NCBI RefSeq assembly: GCF_009372255.1
Contig: NZ_LXGN01000001.1
Location: forward strand, 496,001-560,000
From: Acinetobacter guerrae
GTDB lineage: Bacteria; Pseudomonadota; Gammaproteobacteria; Pseudomonadales; Moraxellaceae
Direction of reading: 5' to 3'
Length of the DNA: 64,000 nt
This document shows, in pieces, positions 46,976 through 56,936 of the stretch (the first letter of the stretch is position 1; each line of letters starts with the position of its first letter). The position numbers were made by a program, and so were the translations under genes. Below the pieces are notes generated by a model that saw nothing but the letters and a program-made list of their open reading frames with translations, was not told the DNA's origin and searched no databases.

Positions 46976-48388
46976 CTATTTCCTTTTAGCAAAGAAATAA
47001 CCTATTGCGAGAATAATAAACCAGATTGGACTGACTTTTAATGATTCAAGTGTGGTTTCATCCAAAGCAAGGAAATAGATTGTTGCAAGGAAGAATAAGA
47101 TCACCACCCAACAGGTAAACACACCACCAGGTAATTTAAAGATAGATTGCTCATGTAGTTCTGGTCTATTTTTACGGTAGTTAATATAACTCCACATAAT
47201 AATGATCCATACACAGATAAACAAAATCGTAGATAATGTGGTTGCCAAAGTAAAAGCCGTTACTTCATCATTTGTACCTGTTTGTACCTTATAAATGTAC
47301 TGAACAAATGCACCAATAAAGATACAGATAGAAGAGAAAATCAACGCTTTTGCGGGAACTGCTGACTTAGACAACATTGCAAATATTTTTGGTGCTTTTT
47401 GATCTGTCGATAAACCAAATAGCATACGACTAGTCGAAAATACGCCACTATTCATTGATGACATTACAGAAGACAGTACCACTAGATTCATAATAATCGC
47501 AGCAGAAGCAATACCCGCTTGCGAAAAGATATTTACGAATGGGCTGACTTTAGGATTAATTTGATCCCACGGTGTCACACACATCACCACAAACAATGCC
47601 AATACGTAGAAAATAATAATACGAATTGGAATCGAATTAATCGCTTTTGGTAAATTACGTTTTGGATCCTGAGTTTCAGCAGCGGTCGTCCCGACCAACT
47701 CTACCCCTACGAAGGCAAAAATGGCAATTTGGAAACCTGCTAAAAATCCATCAAGCCCTTTTGGAAAGAAACCACCATGAGTCCATAGATTACTCACACT
47801 TGCAGTTGTACCCGAAGCATTGGTAAAACCTGTGAAAATCATCCACAAGCCCACAGCAATTAATACAATAATTGCTGTGATTTTTACCATTGCAAACCAG
47901 AACTCCATTTCACCAAACAATTTTACCGTAACAAGGTTTAATCCCAGTACGAATAAAATGGCGACTGTACTAATCAGCAACCCCCCTAACGCAGTGAAAG
48001 ATTCACCACCGTTGAAGAATTCCAGATAATAAATAATGGCTGATAAATCTGCGATACCGATGGTGACCCAACACAGCCAATACGTCCAACCTACAAAATA
48101 ACCTGCCCATGGGCCGATTAAATCAGTCGATAAATCAATAAATGATTTATATTTTAGATTTGACAATAGCAATTCGCCTAATGCGCGCATGACGAAAAAC
48201 ACCATGATGCCGATTAAGCCATAAATAAATAGAATAGAAGGACCAGCTAAACTAATCGTTTTACCTGACCCCATGAATAACCCTGTACCAATCGCACCGC
48301 CAATTGCAATTAATTGTAAGTGACGATTTGAGAGGCTGCGTGAGAGTTCACCTTCTCCAGAATGTGAACCAAAATTTTCATTTGACAT
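46976..48388 (-). CDS. cycA: Amino-acid permease, CycA-like (D-serine/D-alanine/glycine)
   Basis: The 470-residue protein is an APC-family transporter with 12 predicted helices. GGAIGTGLFMGSGKTISLAG at the first helix, the WTYWLCWVTIGIADLSAII region near residue 100-118 and the GVELVGTTAAETQDPKRNLP motif near 225 match CycA-type permeases. It would import small neutral amino acids with protons. The hydrophilic N-terminus is rich in Ser and Gly. It diverges from radA and has its own terminator. Confidence 0.85.
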   Translation of the reverse strand: MSNENFGSHSGEGELSRSLSNRHLQLIAIGGAIGTGLFMGSGKTISLAGPSILFIYGLIGIMVFFVMRALGELLLSNLKYKSFIDLSTDLIGPWAGYFVGWTYWLCWVTIGIADLSAIIYYLEFFNGGESFTALGGLLISTVAILFVLGLNLVTVKLFGEMEFWFAMVKITAIIVLIAVGLWMIFTGFTNASGTTASVSNLWTHGGFFPKGLDGFLAGFQIAIFAFVGVELVGTTAAETQDPKRNLPKAINSIPIRIIIFYVLALFVVMCVTPWDQINPKVSPFVNIFSQAGIASAAIIMNLVVLSSVMSSMNSGVFSTSRMLFGLSTDQKAPKIFAMLSKSAVPAKALIFSSICIFIGAFVQYIYKVQTGTNDEVTAFTLATTLSTILFICVWIIIMWSYINYRKNRPELHEQSIFKLPGGVFTCWVVILFFLATIYFLALDETTLESLKVSPIWFIILAIGYFFAKRK

Positions 48389-48666
48389 TGTTTTTTTTAA
48401 CTCTCAAATTTTGTACTTTAAAATTAGCCTAAAACCATTAAAACAAAAAAGTTTTTTTAACTTATTGCTTCATTTTTTTGATAAATAACGCCTACAAGAT
48501 GTTTTTTTAGACATGCTTACTCCATTTTTAAGTTGTAATTGAACTATCCCTACATTTGCAGTTTACGTGCCAAACAATTTTTTGGCGATATTTTCCTGCA
48601 AAATTTGTATTTAAAGTCCTCAATTGTTACATTCCACTGATCAATTTACGCCAAGATGCACTGAAT

Positions 48667-50055
48667 ATGAGCAAAGTTAAAACCGTTTATCGCTGCGAAC
48701 AATGTGGTACTGATCACCCTAAGTGGGCAGGTCAGTGCTCAGAATGCGGTGAATGGAATAGTCTGGTCGAAGTGCGTCTCGAACCTGCTTTATCACATCG
48801 TGGCAAACCTAAATTAGGTGGTTATGCAGGTCAAACTTCCGCAGTTACAACCTTAAATCAGATTTCTGTTTCAAATGAAACCCGTGTTGCCACTGGTATC
48901 AGTGAATTTGACCGAGTACTTGGGGGTGGGCTTGTTACAGGTTCAGTGGTGCTGATCGGAGGTGATCCTGGTATTGGGAAATCCACCATTTTGCTGCAAA
49001 CCGCAACTTATATGGCAAGTAGCAATAGCTCTGCACTCTATGTAACAGGTGAAGAGTCATTATCTCAAGTGGCGCTACGCGCTCAGCGATTAGACTTACC
49101 GACCAATCATCTTAAAGTCATGGCTGAAACCTGTGTAGAGCGGATTTGTGAGGTCTTGGCACAAGAACGTCCGACTGTTGCCATTTTAGATTCAATTCAA
49201 ACTTTATATACAGAAACTTTACAATCTGCCCCTGGTGGAGTTTCACAAATTCGCGAGTCCGCAGCTTTGCTCACACGTTTTGCCAAACATAGTGGAACTG
49301 CACTTTTTATCGTAGGTCATGTCACTAAAGAAGGTGCTTTGGCTGGTCCACGTGTGCTTGAACATATGGTGGATTGTGTTTTGTATTTTGAAGGTCAGTC
49401 AGATTCACGCTACCGTATGATTCGCGCGGTAAAAAACCGTTTTGGGGCGGTAAATGAACTAGGTGTTTTTGGCATGACCGATAAAGGTTTACGTGAAGTC
49501 GCCAATCCTTCGGCTATTTTCTTAAGTCGTTATGATGAAGCCATTCCGGGTTCAATTGTCATGATCAGTCGCGAAGGTACTCGCCCACTCTTGGTCGAAG
49601 TACAAGCATTGGTAGACGATGCACATGGTCAACCTCGCCGCGTCGCACTGGGTCTAGAACAAAACCGATTAAACATGTTACTTGCAGTGATGCATCGTCA
49701 TGGTGGTGTTCAAACTTCTGGACAAGATGTTTATGTCAATGTGGTGGGCGGCTTAAAAATTACCGAAACAGGTTCAGATTTGGCAGTACTTTTGGCCTGT
49801 GCTTCTAGCTTACGTGGCAAAGCCTTACCGCAGCAATTGGCTGTATTTGGAGAGGTTGGATTATCGGGTGAAATACGTCCAGTTCCAAACGGTCAGGAAC
49901 GTTTAAAAGAAGCTGCCAAACATGGATTTAAATATGTCATTTTGCCACGTGGCAATGCTCCGCAAAAAACCATTGATGGGGTACAAATTATTGCGGTTGC
50001 AAGGTTGCACGAAGCTTTAACAGAAGCCATGCAATTAAGTGACGAGTTAAATTAA
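48667..50055 (+). CDS. radA: DNA repair ATPase RadA
   Basis: The start at 48667 gives MSKVKTVYRCEQCG, the usual RadA start; the open frame extends 37 codons upstream without a signature. The C4 zinc finger (Cys10, 13, 24, 27), Walker A GGDPGIGKST near 98-107, the RadA KNRFG motif at 256-260 and a Lon-like C-terminal domain (VGLSGEIRPVPNG) are all present. RadA promotes branch migration in recombination and is linked to transformation in naturally competent bacteria. Confidence 0.96.
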   Translation: MSKVKTVYRCEQCGTDHPKWAGQCSECGEWNSLVEVRLEPALSHRGKPKLGGYAGQTSAVTTLNQISVSNETRVATGISEFDRVLGGGLVTGSVVLIGGDPGIGKSTILLQTATYMASSNSSALYVTGEESLSQVALRAQRLDLPTNHLKVMAETCVERICEVLAQERPTVAILDSIQTLYTETLQSAPGGVSQIRESAALLTRFAKHSGTALFIVGHVTKEGALAGPRVLEHMVDCVLYFEGQSDSRYRMIRAVKNRFGAVNELGVFGMTDKGLREVANPSAIFLSRYDEAIPGSIVMISREGTRPLLVEVQALVDDAHGQPRRVALGLEQNRLNMLLAVMHRHGGVQTSGQDVYVNVVGGLKITETGSDLAVLLACASSLRGKALPQQLAVFGEVGLSGEIRPVPNGQERLKEAAKHGFKYVILPRGNAPQKTIDGVQIIAVARLHEALTEAMQLSDELN

Positions 50056-50161
50056 ATCGTCCGATATGATTTGACATAAAAAAACATATTTTTGTTATTG
50101 AAATTCGTCAAGAAAGCCTGCATAAATACACTTGTAAATTGAATTTATATAGGAATTTTCG

Positions 50162-51166
50162 ATGGAAGTACGACAGCGTAGTTTATTGGCAGGTGTTTTA
50201 ATGGCCGCTCTGGTCGTTGCACCTCTTGCTGAAGCAAAACGTGCAGGTGGCGGTAAAAGTCATGGTATGTCACGTTCAGCCGCTCCAAGCCAGTCTTACC
50301 AACAACCTCGCCAAGTGACTCCAGCACCTCAAACTGCTCCAGCTGGAACGCCTCAACGTTCTGGTCCAGGTGTTGGTTCAATGGTTGCTGCGGGTGTGGC
50401 GGGTGCTGCTGTAGGTGCTGTTGCTGCAAATGCGCTGGCGGATGACCGTCACTCTACCTCGCCTGAACAACAAGCAACTCAACAAGATGCAGCAGCTCAG
50501 GCAAAAGCTGAGCAAGAAAAGAAAAGTGGCATCCCAGGCTGGCTCTGGATTGTATTAATTGCTGCAATTGCTTTCTTTATTTTCCGTAGATTTAGCAATA
50601 AACAAAAAGTTGCAGCAAACAATCCGTTTGCACCAAACAATACTGGTGGTTCGGCACCATTTGGGCAAAACACAACGACAAATCGTTCTGTAGCAAGTGA
50701 TAGCACCAATATTTTTGGTCAGAATGTTGGTGGCAATACAAATACAGCACCAACGTCTGCCCCGTTTGGTAGTGCATATACCAATAGTGGTAGTCAGCTT
50801 CCTGATGGAACGGAACCTGCAACCTTCTTACGCATTGCACGTCAACGGTTTAACCATATTCAATCGGTGAATTCTGCTAATAATATTGAAGAAATTCGTC
50901 GTTATTTAACACCTGAACTATATGCTTCTATGCATAATGACATTATGTCAAACCAAGATCAGGATGTAGCTGAGTTTAGTAACTTGAATGCTATGGTTGT
51001 CGATAGTGCTAATGACAATGGTCAATATGTCGTAAGTGTTCGTTTCACGGGTACAGTGAGTGAAGACCTAAATAGTCTGCCGCAACCATTTTCAGAAATT
51101 TGGCACTTTGTTAAGCCAGCAGGTTCAAGTGAAGATTGGAAAGTGGCTGGGATTCAGCAAGACTAA
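50162..51166 (+). CDS. Tim44-domain membrane protein
   Basis: A signal peptide (RSLLAGVLMAALVVAPLAEA) is followed by a disordered Ser/Gln/Pro-rich region, a Gly/Ala-rich hydrophobic segment at about 70-92, a second membrane helix near 122-140 (IPGWLWIVLIAAIAFFIF), another low-complexity Asn/Gly/Thr region and a C-terminal Tim44-like domain (about 215-332; FLRIARQRFNHIQ, WKVAGIQ). Bacterial Tim44-like proteins are of unknown function, probably linked to the inner membrane. It follows radA by 106 bp and has its own terminator. Confidence 0.85.
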   Translation: MEVRQRSLLAGVLMAALVVAPLAEAKRAGGGKSHGMSRSAAPSQSYQQPRQVTPAPQTAPAGTPQRSGPGVGSMVAAGVAGAAVGAVAANALADDRHSTSPEQQATQQDAAAQAKAEQEKKSGIPGWLWIVLIAAIAFFIFRRFSNKQKVAANNPFAPNNTGGSAPFGQNTTTNRSVASDSTNIFGQNVGGNTNTAPTSAPFGSAYTNSGSQLPDGTEPATFLRIARQRFNHIQSVNSANNIEEIRRYLTPELYASMHNDIMSNQDQDVAEFSNLNAMVVDSANDNGQYVVSVRFTGTVSEDLNSLPQPFSEIWHFVKPAGSSEDWKVAGIQQD

Positions 51167-51180
51167 CTTTTCGCTAAAAT

Positions 51181-51211
51181 AAAATAAGTCGCATCAGCGG
51201 CTTATTTTTTA
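51181..51211 (+). terminator. Terminator of Tim44-domain gene
   Basis: AATAAGTCGC/GCGGCTTATT stem with one G-U pair and an ATCA loop, then a T run. Confidence 0.88.
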
Positions 51212-51263
51212 TCTGTAATTTTCATCTTAATTTTTTAAACTAAGATGAAAATCACTTTTGGGG

Positions 51264-52259
51264 TTAAGCAATTGCCGCAGGGAAACTAATCACCTGATCA
51301 ATACGCATGTTTTCAGTTGCGATCATCAGTAAACGATCAATCCCTAAAGCAATACCCGAACAAGCAGGCATATGTGGTAAAGCCGCCAAAAGATGTTCAT
51401 CGAGTGGCATTTCAGTTAAGCCTTGTTGTTTACGCTCGATATTATCTGCTTCAAAACGCTGTCTTAATGTTTGCGCATCCAATAATTCATCATAAGCATT
51501 GGCCAGTTCTAAACCTTCAATATAAACCTCAAAACGTGCTGCAACCTGTTCACCATCTTCATCGATACGCACTTTAGCCAGTGATGCCATTTCTGGAGGA
51601 AAATCAGTTAAAAATACGGGCGTATCAAACCCCAGACTAGGTTCAACAAAATGCGAAAATAATAAATCCATATAGGCCAGTCGATCATCTCCCAAATCTA
51701 GCGTCAGCCCGACGCGTCGCGCGGTATCTTTTAATTGATTTAGATTGGCTTGCAATGGATTAATATCCAGACGATCCTGAAAAGCATGTTTATAACTAAG
51801 TATCATCGGGCGAATCTCATCAAAACGATGATACAAACAACTGTGTAATAAATCAGCCGTTTCATGCATTAAGTCTTTAAGATCAAATTCAGGGCGATAC
51901 CATTCCAACATGGTAAACTCGCTATTATGTTTACGTCCATGTTCATCATCACGAAATACTTTACAAATCTGATAAATCGGGCCACTGCCACTGGCGAGCA
52001 AACGTTTCATGGCAAATTCAGGCGAGGTTTGTAAATATTGAATACGCTCTCTGCCTTCAATATGGCGTAATGCACGTACTGAAGCCAAATGCACATCGGT
52101 TACCCCTGCTTGAGAAATAATGGGCGTTTCGACCTCCAATACATCACGCTCTGCAAAAAAAGTACGAATCTTTTGATATAGTTTGGCACGTGCTTTAAGT
52201 GCTTCAATCGAACAGGTCGGTTGATACGTTTTTAAATTTAAATCTGACTGTTGACTCAT
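51264..52259 (-). CDS. epmA: EF-P (R)-beta-lysine ligase EpmA
   Basis: The class II lysyl-tRNA-synthetase-like core without an anticodon-binding domain identifies EpmA (GenX/PoxA): FAERDVLEVETPIISQAGVTDVHL near the N-terminus, LQTSPEFAMKRLLA, ICKVFRDDEHGRKHNSEFTMLEWYR with motif 2, and a C-terminal GIALGIDRLLM with motif 3. It attaches beta-lysine to elongation factor P. I chose ATG at 52259, which gives 331 residues and overlaps the pdxB stop as ATGA, indicating translational coupling. Confidence 0.94.
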   Translation of the reverse strand: MSQQSDLNLKTYQPTCSIEALKARAKLYQKIRTFFAERDVLEVETPIISQAGVTDVHLASVRALRHIEGRERIQYLQTSPEFAMKRLLASGSGPIYQICKVFRDDEHGRKHNSEFTMLEWYRPEFDLKDLMHETADLLHSCLYHRFDEIRPMILSYKHAFQDRLDINPLQANLNQLKDTARRVGLTLDLGDDRLAYMDLLFSHFVEPSLGFDTPVFLTDFPPEMASLAKVRIDEDGEQVAARFEVYIEGLELANAYDELLDAQTLRQRFEADNIERKQQGLTEMPLDEHLLAALPHMPACSGIALGIDRLLMIATENMRIDQVISFPAAIA

Positions 52260-53323
52260 GCCACAGGCCCTCCATACGCAGCCCATTCACGGCGCAATGG
52301 ATATTCTTTTCGTAATCGATCAAAAGCTTGCTGATCAACTTGCCCTTCTTTGACACAAGCACGTAAATTTCGATCGTCGCGCTGAATATCATAAATCTCT
52401 GTTAAATATCGTTGTAAAACTTGTTTTAATGATGAATCTTTAAAGTATGTTTCACAGAGAGGAAGCTCAGATTCAAATGTTTTTTCGGCTTTAAAACCAA
52501 AATGCTGACAAAAAGCCTGATACACCATTTGTGTACCACGCGCTTTACCTTCCAAACTGTAACCTGCAATATGGGGTGTGACCAAGCTGACTAAATCTAA
52601 CAGTCGCTCAGAAATCACAGGTTCATGTTCAAACACATCCAACACCACTTGACGCTGCGTTTTTTGAATATTTTCAATTAAAGCAGCTTCTTCTATCACA
52701 GGTCCTCGCGCACTATTGATTAAAATAGTTTGGTTTGAGAGACGAGCGAGCGTTTGTGCATTGATTAAATGATAAGTCGGATAATCGCCTGTTTTGGTGA
52801 GTGGAACATGAATTGAAACGGCGTTGCTACGTTGTAGTAATTTATCTAATGAAACATTTTCAATCTGATCAAGCTGCACATAAGGGTCATAGCCAATAAC
52901 ATGCCAATCCAACAATTTTGCCATGTAAGCCAAACGACGACCGACATTGCCCAAACCGATAATACCTAAGGTAAACTGCTGTTCTTGTTGTAAAAGCTCT
53001 GGTCTTAAATATAATAACGCTGTAATGACATATTCTGCGACTGCCTGAGCATTACATCCCGGTGCATTACTCCACGCAATGCCTTGTTGTTGCAGTGCAG
53101 TAATATCCATATGGTCAGTACCAATGGTCGCACTGCCTACAAATTTTAATGCGCTATGATCGATTAAAGCATGATCTACTTTGGTCACAGATCGAATAAT
53201 TAAAGCATCGGCATCTTTGACATCTTCATTCTGTAAATGTCGACCACCGCGATGTTCAACTTTGCCAAATTCAGAAAAAAAATAGTCGGTAAATGCCAGA
53301 TTTTCATCTGCAATCATCTTCAT
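52256..53323 (-). CDS. pdxB: Erythronate-4-phosphate dehydrogenase
   Basis: MKMIADENLAFTDYFF is the PdxB start; ATG at 53323 with GGA about 8 nt upstream was chosen over a TTG four codons earlier. The NAD-binding region GIIGLGNVGRRLAYMAK near 146-162, SATIGTDHMD and the C-terminal PdxB dimerisation block mark the family, which runs the second step of pyridoxal-phosphate synthesis. It overlaps epmA by 4 bp. Confidence 0.93.
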   Translation of the reverse strand: MKMIADENLAFTDYFFSEFGKVEHRGGRHLQNEDVKDADALIIRSVTKVDHALIDHSALKFVGSATIGTDHMDITALQQQGIAWSNAPGCNAQAVAEYVITALLYLRPELLQQEQQFTLGIIGLGNVGRRLAYMAKLLDWHVIGYDPYVQLDQIENVSLDKLLQRSNAVSIHVPLTKTGDYPTYHLINAQTLARLSNQTILINSARGPVIEEAALIENIQKTQRQVVLDVFEHEPVISERLLDLVSLVTPHIAGYSLEGKARGTQMVYQAFCQHFGFKAEKTFESELPLCETYFKDSSLKQVLQRYLTEIYDIQRDDRNLRACVKEGQVDQQAFDRLRKEYPLRREWAAYGGPVA

Positions 53324-53464
53324 ATACTGTTCCAATCACTCACTGGCATTTATCATAACGCGTCACTCGGCACGTGACTACGCTCGTCATTTATAAATCG
53401 AATTTTTTACCAGCATTCAATTTTAAATTTTTTATGCTCAATGAATTATGAAATCTATATTTGC

Positions 53465-54349
53465 TTATTTCTTGTTTGGTTCTAATATCAAATGCAACAT
53501 ATGGGTCGCAGTGGTATGTCTGATGTGATCTGGTCGGGCATGAAAATAACGTTCTGATAGAGCATCGCCAGATAAATCTTCAAGTATTTGAAAACCCATT
53601 TGATTCACGAGATCATGCAATTCTAATGAATTAAATTGCCCCATCAATGGTTCGCGTAAGATTTTTGTGAATTGAGCAACAGCTTGAGTTCCTATTTTTT
53701 CAATCCCCCGAAGTGAATCAAAATTAATCGAATAATCCAGAACGATTTCACTTTGCTTCGCTGCGAAACTGGCAATACTACTTAAGGTCTGTAAGGTGGT
53801 TTTAGGGTGTAAATAGTGCGTTGTACCCAGCCAAGAGTAAAAAGCGGGGCGATCTTTATCATAGTGACTTTTTACTAAAGCCTGTGCCAAAATCTCTTTT
53901 TCAAAATCAATTGCAACAAATTCGACGTTGGCAGGAATATCACCAAGTTGCTTAAGTTTGTGTATTTTTAAACGCTGTGTATCGGGATGATCAACCTCAA
54001 AAATTTTTAAATCTGGATAATGCTGTGCCAAACGTAAGGCAAATGAATCTAAGCCTGCCCCAACAAGCACATATTGATCAATTCCCTTTTCAATCGCCTG
54101 TTGCAATTGATCTTCAGCATAACGCGAACGCCCCACGACCTGAGCTGTTAACAACCCTAACGTTCGATTCAATGCTGGTGAGTTAAAGATTCTATTCACC
54201 AAAGGCAAGCTTAATAACCTTTTCCACGCTTTATTGGTCATTTCAAATGCATAGGCATCGGCAAAAATCGGTTCATGCGCGAATAAATAATGATTGGCGC
54301 GTAATGCCGCAGCGGCTTCTGCGGTACGACTTGACCTTCCTTGTTTCAT
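53465..54349 (-). CDS. LCMT-like SAM-dependent methyltransferase (PF04072)
   Basis: The 294-residue protein has the PF04072 pattern SRTAEAAAALRANHYL at the N-terminus and QYVLVGAGLDSFALRLAQ near residue 103 with FEVDHPDTQRLK shortly after, together forming the SAM site. I chose ATG at 54349 for its strong AGGA site. Such proteins methylate leucine carboxyl groups or make polyketide-like products; the substrate is unknown. It lies between pdxB and the monooxygenase operon on the same strand but has its own ribosome site. Confidence 0.82.
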   Translation of the reverse strand: MKQGRSSRTAEAAAALRANHYLFAHEPIFADAYAFEMTNKAWKRLLSLPLVNRIFNSPALNRTLGLLTAQVVGRSRYAEDQLQQAIEKGIDQYVLVGAGLDSFALRLAQHYPDLKIFEVDHPDTQRLKIHKLKQLGDIPANVEFVAIDFEKEILAQALVKSHYDKDRPAFYSWLGTTHYLHPKTTLQTLSSIASFAAKQSEIVLDYSINFDSLRGIEKIGTQAVAQFTKILREPLMGQFNSLELHDLVNQMGFQILEDLSGDALSERYFHARPDHIRHTTATHMLHLILEPNKK

Positions 54350-54381
54350 GTCATCTTCCTTTGAAAGCGAAATCAAAATAA

Positions 54382-54411
54382 AAGCAGTCGATTGAAAACA
54401 ATAGACTGCTT
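54382..54411 (-). terminator. Terminator of the PF10118-SDR-monooxygenase operon
   Basis: AAGCAGTC/GACTGCTT stem with an internal mismatch lies just after the monooxygenase stop, followed by a T-rich stretch on the minus strand. Confidence 0.75.
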
Positions 54412-54433
54412 CATTTGAAAATAAACCAGAAAA

Positions 54434-55969
54434 TTAAGCGTCTACTTTACTTTTGCTTAGATTGGTTTGGTAAGTCACTTCATAATCGCGTAGGTTCAAA
54501 GTTTTTAAACGCTGTTTTAATTTTTTTAACGACCACGGCCATGCGGCAAAGTTACGCCCATTGGCATCCAAATAATAACTTTTACAGCCGCCTGCATTAA
54601 ATACGGTGGTTTTTAAGTGCTTTTGCACCAATTCATTATGCGCATGTATGACTTGGGGTTTAACACTTAATTTGGCAATATTATGTTTTTTGATTTTTTG
54701 CAAACCATCGACAATATAATCTAATTGCGCTTCGGCTAAGCCAATAAATGAATCGTAAACCAATACGTTTGGCCCGAGTACCAAAAACGCATTCGGTACA
54801 TTTTCAATATTGGTTCCTAAATACGCTTCAGGAGAACTACTTTTCCAAAGATCATTTAAACATTCCCCTTTGTCATTATAAACACGGCGACCAATAGGAG
54901 GATGAGAGACTTCAAAGCCTGTTCCCCAGATGATGACATCAACTTCATGACGTTCACCATTGGCAGCAATGACCGTATTGCCTTCTACTTTAACCAAACC
55001 ATGTGGAATTAAATGCGTATTTTCAGCTTGTAATGCTGGATAGTAATTATTTGCAAATAATAGACGCTTACAGCCAATGGTAAAATCTGGCGTGATATTT
55101 TTTAATAACTCAGGATCTTTAACCTGAACTTTAAGCACTTGTTTAAATACTTCACCGACAGGCTTTAATACAGAAGGATGACGTAAACCAAAGTTAATCG
55201 CATTCAAAGATTGTGCTACGGTTTTACGCCATGTTGATTGAATCAATGGAAATTTTTCAATGACAGATTTACCAAACTCACCCAGTTGCATATCTGGTTT
55301 TGGCACGACCCAAGGTGCAGTACGCTGAAAAACAAAGAGTTCTTTTGCTAAAAGTTGAATTTGTGGCACAAATTGAATCGCTGAAGCGCCTGTACCAATC
55401 ACGGCAATACGTTTATCGGTTAAGTCATAGTCATGCTTCCATTTTGCTGAATGAAACATCTCGCCTGTAAAGGTTTCGATGCCCTCTAATTTTGGAATTT
55501 GCGCTTCGGTAATTGGTCCTGTCGCAAACACGACAGTACGAGAAAGATACTGTCCTTTATTGGTATCGAGTACCCAGACATTGCGTTGATTGTCCCAAGC
55601 CGCTTTTTCAAGTTCAGTTTCAAATTCAATTTTTTCATGAACATTGAATGTATCGCTAACTTCTTCTAAATAACTGAGAATTTCGGGTTGACGCGCAAAT
55701 AGATGACTCCACTTAGCACTGGGTGCAAATGAATAAGAATATAAAGCTGATGGTACATCGCAACCGCAACCCGGATAGGTATTTTCACGCCATGTCCCGC
55801 CTACACGACCTGCTTTTTCAATAATTTTGTAATCGGTATATCCGACTTGGTCGAGTCGAATCGCTGCTGCAATTCCTGAAATACCAGCACCGACAATAAA
55901 CGTGTCATAAATATGCTGGGGTAATGCTTTGCTTTCAGCCGAGTTTAATTTTTTTGCTTGAGCTGTCAT
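54434..55969 (-). CDS. Flavin-containing (Baeyer-Villiger-like) monooxygenase
   Basis: The FAD site FIVGAGISGIAAAI near residue 24, the NADP site IAVIGTGASAIQF near 188 and the Baeyer-Villiger fingerprint FTGEMFHSAKWKHD near 147-160 identify a class B flavoprotein monooxygenase. It probably oxidises a ketone or long-chain substrate in the cytosol. It is the third gene of a run with SDR and PF10118 hydrolase, and Acinetobacter carries such operons next to TetR-type regulators. Confidence 0.88.
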   Translation of the reverse strand: MTAQAKKLNSAESKALPQHIYDTFIVGAGISGIAAAIRLDQVGYTDYKIIEKAGRVGGTWRENTYPGCGCDVPSALYSYSFAPSAKWSHLFARQPEILSYLEEVSDTFNVHEKIEFETELEKAAWDNQRNVWVLDTNKGQYLSRTVVFATGPITEAQIPKLEGIETFTGEMFHSAKWKHDYDLTDKRIAVIGTGASAIQFVPQIQLLAKELFVFQRTAPWVVPKPDMQLGEFGKSVIEKFPLIQSTWRKTVAQSLNAINFGLRHPSVLKPVGEVFKQVLKVQVKDPELLKNITPDFTIGCKRLLFANNYYPALQAENTHLIPHGLVKVEGNTVIAANGERHEVDVIIWGTGFEVSHPPIGRRVYNDKGECLNDLWKSSSPEAYLGTNIENVPNAFLVLGPNVLVYDSFIGLAEAQLDYIVDGLQKIKKHNIAKLSVKPQVIHAHNELVQKHLKTTVFNAGGCKSYYLDANGRNFAAWPWSLKKLKQRLKTLNLRDYEVTYQTNLSKSKVDA

Positions 55970-56047
55970 TTACAATATCCTTGTACTTGAAAAATAGATC
56001 TTTTAAAACGGCATTTGACCGAATTCTCATCTAAATTTCATCGTGGG

Positions 56048-56875
56048 TTATTTCATTAATCTGTAGGAAGTCCCTAGAAATTTTGCATAAAGATTGGGTG
56101 CTGTACGTTTCATCAACCAAAAAAGCTTGGCATCGAACTGTGGAATGGTATAAAGCTGATTTTTGTCCAGACGATCCAGTGTCAATTTTGCGACTTTATC
56201 GCTGGTGGTAAATGCTAAATGAGTCAATGCATAATCTAAAATACCTTTATGCGGTACTTTCCCATTTTTTATAATGTTGGTGGGTACTAAGGTTGGGCAC
56301 AGTACATTCACCTTAATATCAAACTTTTTAAGCTCAGCAGACAATGTTTCTGATAATGCTCGAACCCCTGCTTTACTGACGTTATACACCGTCATTTCTG
56401 GCGCCGCAGTATAAGAAGCTGCTGAGGCTACATTGATAATGGCACCATGTCCAAGTTGCTTAAACTTAGGCACAAATGCACGACAGCCATGAATCACGCC
56501 CCATAAATTGACATCCATACACCATTGCCAATCCTCCATCGTCATTTCATCAAACTTACCACCCAAACCGATACCAGCGTTATTAATGACCAGAGTGACT
56601 GGATTTTTCAGTAACTTCTCGGCTTGTTCAGCCAGTTCCGATACCTGTTCAGCTTTCGCTACATCACACTGCACAGAAAATGCAGTCGCGCCCAGTTGTT
56701 CAATCAGACTCACTGTTGCTTGAGCTGCCTCCAGATTGATATCTGAACACACCACAGTACCGCCACGACGGGCAAGCTCTAGTGCAAAACTACGTCCAAT
56801 ACCACTGCCTGCGCCTGTTACAACAGCATAAGACTGTTGGCTTGGCTTTTTATTTTTTGAGCCAAATAATTTCAT
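56048..56875 (-). CDS. Short-chain dehydrogenase/reductase
   Basis: The classical SDR motifs TGAGSGIG near residue 21, NNAG near 92 and YNVSK near 164 are visible. The enzyme is NAD(P)-dependent; the C-terminus extends with a hydrophobic LFWLMKRTAPNLYAKFL that may touch membranes, as in acyl-lipid reductases. It is the second gene of the monooxygenase operon, suggesting it handles the alcohol/ketone pair of the pathway. Confidence 0.85.
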   Translation of the reverse strand: MKLFGSKNKKPSQQSYAVVTGAGSGIGRSFALELARRGGTVVCSDINLEAAQATVSLIEQLGATAFSVQCDVAKAEQVSELAEQAEKLLKNPVTLVINNAGIGLGGKFDEMTMEDWQWCMDVNLWGVIHGCRAFVPKFKQLGHGAIINVASAASYTAAPEMTVYNVSKAGVRALSETLSAELKKFDIKVNVLCPTLVPTNIIKNGKVPHKGILDYALTHLAFTTSDKVAKLTLDRLDKNQLYTIPQFDAKLFWLMKRTAPNLYAKFLGTSYRLMK

Positions 56876-56936
56876 GGCATATCCTTTTTCCTGTCAGCAT
56901 CTTGACTGAACATCTCTTTGTTGAATAACGCAGGAC

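Noticed and set aside
51218..51252. Hairpin ATTTTCATCTTA/TAAGATGAAAAT before the epmA stop
   Set aside because: The stem is AT-rich and lacks a following U-tract on either strand; the terminator at 51181 already serves the Tim44 gene.
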